From Candidatus Poseidoniales archaeon (GTDB lineage: Archaea > Thermoplasmatota > Poseidoniia > Poseidoniales > Thalassarchaeaceae): a DNA stretch of 6,094 nt. The DNA is taken from contig JAKUTA010000079.1 in NCBI GenBank assembly GCA_022447885.1, forward strand, positions 1 to 6,094, written 5' to 3'. Below are positions 4,113 to 6,094 of the stretch, piece by piece (position 1 is the first letter of the stretch; each line of letters starts with the position of its first letter). The notes below the pieces were generated by a model that was not told where the DNA came from, did not search any database, and was given only the letters and a program-made list of their open reading frames with translations. Made by a program: the position numbers and the translations under genes.

Positions 4113-6094
4113 GGTTGTCCCTGAGCCAGCCTTCGCCGTAGTAGCTCCACTGCTCCATCGTCCAACCGGGCGGCAGGCCTTCAGCCGGAATCGGGGGGCC
4201 CGCGGCTGTCTCGGCGACCGGCGCCGGTGGGGGCGGAGCAGGTGTGGGAGGAGGCGGAGCGAACGCCGGAGTCTCGGGCGCCATCTCAACATGTGGTGCG
4301 AATGCAACCTGAGGCGGCGACGCAGCAAATGCTCCCGGTGGGGGTGGCTGCGCTGTGAGCAGCGTCTCGACCGGTTCCTCCTCTCTGCCGCGGCGGAGCA
4401 GCAGGGCAGCGGCGATACCACCGCCGATGAGCAGCACGAGCAGACCGATGAACAGGCCGATGACCATTCCACCGCCGCCGAGCAAATCCTCCTCGGTCCT
4501 GCTCGCGTCGAGCGGATAGAAGTCGTTCTGGTCGCTGGTGCCGTCACCGTCCTGGTCGAGGCAGCCGAGCCTGTCCGCAGTCGAATTACCATGTTCTTCG
4601 GGACAGTCATCTGTGATGGCGGTCCCCTCCTGGTCCGAGTAGTTGTCACCATCAGCATCAGACCACGAGTGTGAGAGTGCGGGGAACAGGTCGATCGAGT
4701 CGGCCCAACCGTCACCATCGGCATCCGGACAGCCGAGCATCCCACCGAGCGTCGAGGTGCCAGCGGTGTCAGGACAACCGTCGGCGAGTGCTCCAGAAGC
4801 GTTGTCACCGTAGCCATCCCCGTCCAGGTCATACATCTGGCTGGGTTCGTTAGGGAATGCGTCTGCAGCATCGCTCATCCCATCTCCGTCTTCATCCAAG
4901 CATCCGAAGCGGTCGATGGATGAGTAGCCGCGCTCGGTCGGGCACGCATCGGGCTGGAAGGCATCGCTGACGAATTGTCCCACACCCAATACCACTCGCT
5001 CTGAATTCCAAGCGGTGTCATTCCAGTTGTCTCCGTAGCCATCGATGTCCGAGTCATGCCATTGGGTCCCTTCCAACAGGAATGCATCAGCGCCGTCGTC
5101 CGTCGTCCATGTGCCGGTCGGATTGCTCCATCCGTCTCCATCAGAATCCGGACATCCGAATCTGTCCGCTGTCGAGGTTCCATCCTGCAACGGGCAAGCG
5201 TCGCCATTGGTACCTTCCACATTGTCACCGTAGCTGTCGAGGTCGGTGTCCACCCACTGGGTCGGGTCGAAGGGGTCGAAGTCCTCTGTGTCGGCCCAAC
5301 CGTCACCATCCCAATCCGGACAGCCGCGCTTCATCCCTTCAGAGGCGTTGCCGACCTCCTTCGGGCATCCGTCGAGGGTGTCGAGGTAGCCATCGTCGTC
5401 GTCGTCGGCATCCTCATCGGAATCACGGCAGCCATCATTGTCGAAGTCGGTCGCTATGGACGACATCCAACCGATGGCCCCGCGTGGGCAGCGGTCCATC
5501 TGGGGTGCTCCGACCGTGCATGAGGAATCAGTGATCGTTCCGTCGCAGACCGTGTCACCATCGTCGTCGAGGTCCTCGCCGTCATCACGGCAGCCGTCCA
5601 TGTCGCGGTCGGTCTGGCTGCCGGAAACCCAGTTCAGATCTCCTCTCGGACAGCCATCCTGTGAATCGTAACGACCGTCGTTGTCGTCGTCAGAGTCTTC
5701 GTTACCGTCGTCCCGGCAACCGTCGCCGTCATGGTCCGTCCCCGGGCCGGAGGTCCAGCCGAGGTCACCATAGACGCAGTTGTCAAAGTCCGAGGGTATT
5801 CCGTCGTTGTCGTCATCAGGGTCGCAGATGTCTCCAAGGTCGTCCGAATCGTGGTCATTCTGCCCCGGATTGCTCACGTTCGGGCAGTTGTCGTCATCAT
5901 CGGCGATTCCATCCCCGTCGATGTCTGGGAACGGGTCCATACGAATCACCTGATGTCTCGTGGCATCGACGTACCACAGTTTGTTGTCCGGCCCGACCTC
6001 GAGTCCCATGCTCGCCTGGGCCGTTGTCTGGGCGGTATCGAGCAGAGTTCCGTCCAGCGCGTAGGCGCGAATCTTTCCGTTGCCCCTCTCCGAG
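4108..6094 (-). CDS. Secreted, membrane-anchored calcium-repeat protein (N-terminus beyond right edge)
   Basis: The frame is open to the window edge: 28 codons precede the first visible Met (6007-6009), which is not the start, because the sequence around it is one continuous beta-propeller-like segment. Numbering here is from that Met. In order: propeller remnant to about 24; a classical thrombospondin type 3 segment (29-80); three units with W-x(5-6)-TDxDxDGCRD (81-217); four full and one partial 56-residue-type units GCPDxDGDGW...YGDN...CP (229-510); a transmembrane helix (515-538) followed by RRGR; a Pro/Ala-rich linker (about 553-612); and PPGWTMEQWSYYGEGWL near the end. The Asp-rich DxDxDG loops should bind Ca2+ outside the cell; all 20 Cys are on that side, and six N-x-S/T sites are present. 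No enzyme motif is seen in the visible part. Function is unknown: adhesion, ligand capture or envelope structure are possible. It is convergent with, and apparently unrelated to, the ETF genes. Confidence 0.88.
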   Translation of the reverse strand, partial: SERGNGKIRAYALDGTLLDTAQTTAQASMGLEVGPDNKLWYVDATRHQVIRMDPFPDIDGDGIADDDDNCPNVSNPGQNDHDSDDLGDICDPDDDNDGIPSDFDNCVYGDLGWTSGPGTDHDGDGCRDDGNEDSDDDNDGRYDSQDGCPRGDLNWVSGSQTDRDMDGCRDDGEDLDDDGDTVCDGTITDSSCTVGAPQMDRCPRGAIGWMSSIATDFDNDGCRDSDEDADDDDDGYLDTLDGCPKEVGNASEGMKRGCPDWDGDGWADTEDFDPFDPTQWVDTDLDSYGDNVEGTNGDACPLQDGTSTADRFGCPDSDGDGWSNPTGTWTTDDGADAFLLEGTQWHDSDIDGYGDNWNDTAWNSERVVLGVGQFVSDAFQPDACPTERGYSSIDRFGCLDEDGDGMSDAADAFPNEPSQMYDLDGDGYGDNASGALADGCPDTAGTSTLGGMLGCPDADGDGWADSIDLFPALSHSWSDADGDNYSDQEGTAITDDCPEEHGNSTADRLGCLDQDGDGTSDQNDFYPLDASRTEEDLLGGGGMVIGLFIGLLVLLIGGGIAAALLLRRGREEEPVETLLTAQPPPPGAFAASPPQVAFAPHVEMAPETPAFAPPPPTPAPPPPAPVAETAAGPPIPAEGLPPGWTMEQWSYYGEGWLRDNQ
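4111..4176 (-). other. Conserved-looking C-terminal motif PPGWTMEQWSYYGEGWL
   Basis: After about 60 residues of low-complexity Pro/Ala linker the last 22 residues are rich in Trp and Tyr and look like a short amphipathic helix. From memory, similar P-x-GWTMEQW-x-x-YG-x-x-[WY]L ends recur on unrelated membrane-anchored proteins of Marine Group II archaea. A docking or sorting role is inference. Confidence 0.6.
4396..4467 (-). other. Transmembrane helix and stop-transfer signal of the surface protein
   Basis: MVIGLFIGLLVLLIGGGIAA plus LLL (residues 515-538) is a 24-residue hydrophobic segment after GGGG and before RRGREEE. The basic flank places the C-terminus in the cytoplasm and the repeats outside. 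Confidence 0.9.
4480..5325 (-). repeat. Five DGDG/YGDN units of about 56 residues
   Basis: Units at 5158-5325, 4906-5157, 4735-4905, 4567-4734 and 4480-4566 encode GC[PL]DxDGDG, D-x-F, W-x-D-x-D-x-D-x-Y-x-D and CP...G.ST.DR[FL]. Lengths are 56, 84, 57, 56 and about 29 residues; the second has insertions and the fifth is cut off by the membrane segment. Cys pairs bridging adjacent units are 14-15 residues apart. Confidence 0.85.
4699..4735. repeat. Copy 1 of a 37-bp near-identical direct repeat
   Basis: This stretch matches 5290-5326 at 34 of 37 bases, with a first block of 21 identical bases and a second of 13. It encodes the CPDxDGDGWAD start of the fourth 56-residue-type unit of the surface protein. 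Confidence 0.8.
5290..5326. repeat. Copy 2 of the 37-bp near-identical direct repeat
   Basis: Partner of 4699-4735; it encodes the same CPDxDGDGWAD start in the first 56-residue-type unit. The only differences are three adjacent bases at 5311-5313. Confidence 0.8.
5359..5925 (-). repeat. Type 3 thrombospondin-like segment plus three W/TDxDxDGCRD units
   Basis: The segment at 5770-5925 is a classical DxDxDG...DNCP...N...Q...GD.CD calcium motif. Units at 5644-5769, 5482-5643 and 5359-5481 (42, 54 and 41 residues) share G-[DA]-[LI]-x-W, then TDxDxDGCRD, then an Asp-rich stretch ending in CP[RK]. The middle unit carries a short insertion with an extra Cys pair (C155, C164). Cys-to-Cys distance in each full unit is 20 residues. 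Confidence 0.85.
5938..6094 (-). other. C-terminal portion of a beta-propeller-like (NHL/SMP-30 type) domain
   Basis: GKIRAYALDGTLLDT followed by GLEVGPDNKLWYVDATRHQ and VIRMD has the strand pattern of a propeller blade (compare GLAVxPDGxLYVADxxxxRIxRID of NHL-type blades). It spans both sides of the Met codon at 6007-6009, which shows that this Met is internal. The remaining blades should lie upstream, outside the window. Confidence 0.65.

Noticed and set aside
3882..4871. 329-codon minus-strand open frame overlapping the surface-protein gene in another frame
   Set aside because: Ser/Arg/Thr-rich out-of-frame reading of the Asp-rich repeats; the overlapping frame has real repeats, a membrane helix and a conserved-looking end.
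5056..5523. 155-codon plus-strand open frame opposite the repeats
   Set aside because: Complement of repetitive Asp codons gives Val/Ile-rich open frames; no ribosome site or domain.
4480..5925. Possible CRISPR-like or tandem non-coding array
   Set aside because: The periodicity is at protein level, the spacing varies and the whole stretch is one open frame, so it is coding repeat DNA.
1..6094. A new defence, mobile or biosynthetic system
   Set aside because: No nuclease, integrase, methylase, toxin or synthase motif is visible; apart from the surface protein and the unrecognised membrane protein fragment at the left edge, the genes belong to well-known metabolic families.

Overview
The window reads as GC-rich, compactly coding prokaryotic DNA, most likely from a planktonic marine archaeon of the Marine Group II/III type (Poseidoniales and relatives, Candidatus Thermoplasmatota). 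The best pointer is the minus-strand surface protein: Asp-rich calcium-type repeats, one membrane anchor, a Pro-rich cytoplasmic linker and a C-terminal PPGWTMEQWSYYGEGWL motif, a layout I associate from memory with those archaea. Ribosome sites with GGTG/GGAGGT cores fit an archaeon but do not exclude a bacterium. No RNA gene, CRISPR array, transposon or phage gene is visible, and no intergenic stretch exceeds 90 bases.

Layout. Bases 1-391 (+) are the 3' end of a gene for a membrane protein with one C-terminal transmembrane helix and a Lys/Arg-rich tail. Bases 463-4107 (+) hold four co-directional genes: a glutaryl-CoA dehydrogenase-type acyl-CoA dehydrogenase, etfB, etfA and a small alpha/beta-hydrolase of the phospholipase/carboxylesterase family. 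The last three are packed with gaps of 16 and 9 bases. The 86-base gap before etfB contains a perfect 7-bp hairpin. Bases 4108-6094 (-) hold the 3' part of a large gene for a secreted, membrane-anchored repeat protein that runs off the right edge.

How the genes work together. The dehydrogenase oxidises (and probably decarboxylates) glutaryl-CoA, or a related acyl-CoA, and passes electrons to the EtfBA flavoprotein, which feeds the respiratory chain. The hydrolase is probably co-transcribed and could act on esters or thioesters in the same catabolic setting. The surface protein is convergent with this group and functionally separate.

Most notable points: the convergent hydrolase and surface-protein genes meet with no base between their stop codons, inside a perfect 10-bp palindrome; all 20 visible cysteines of the surface protein fall into ten regularly spaced pairs; and the surface protein's reading frame continues past its first visible Met into a beta-propeller-like sequence, so its true start lies outside the window.
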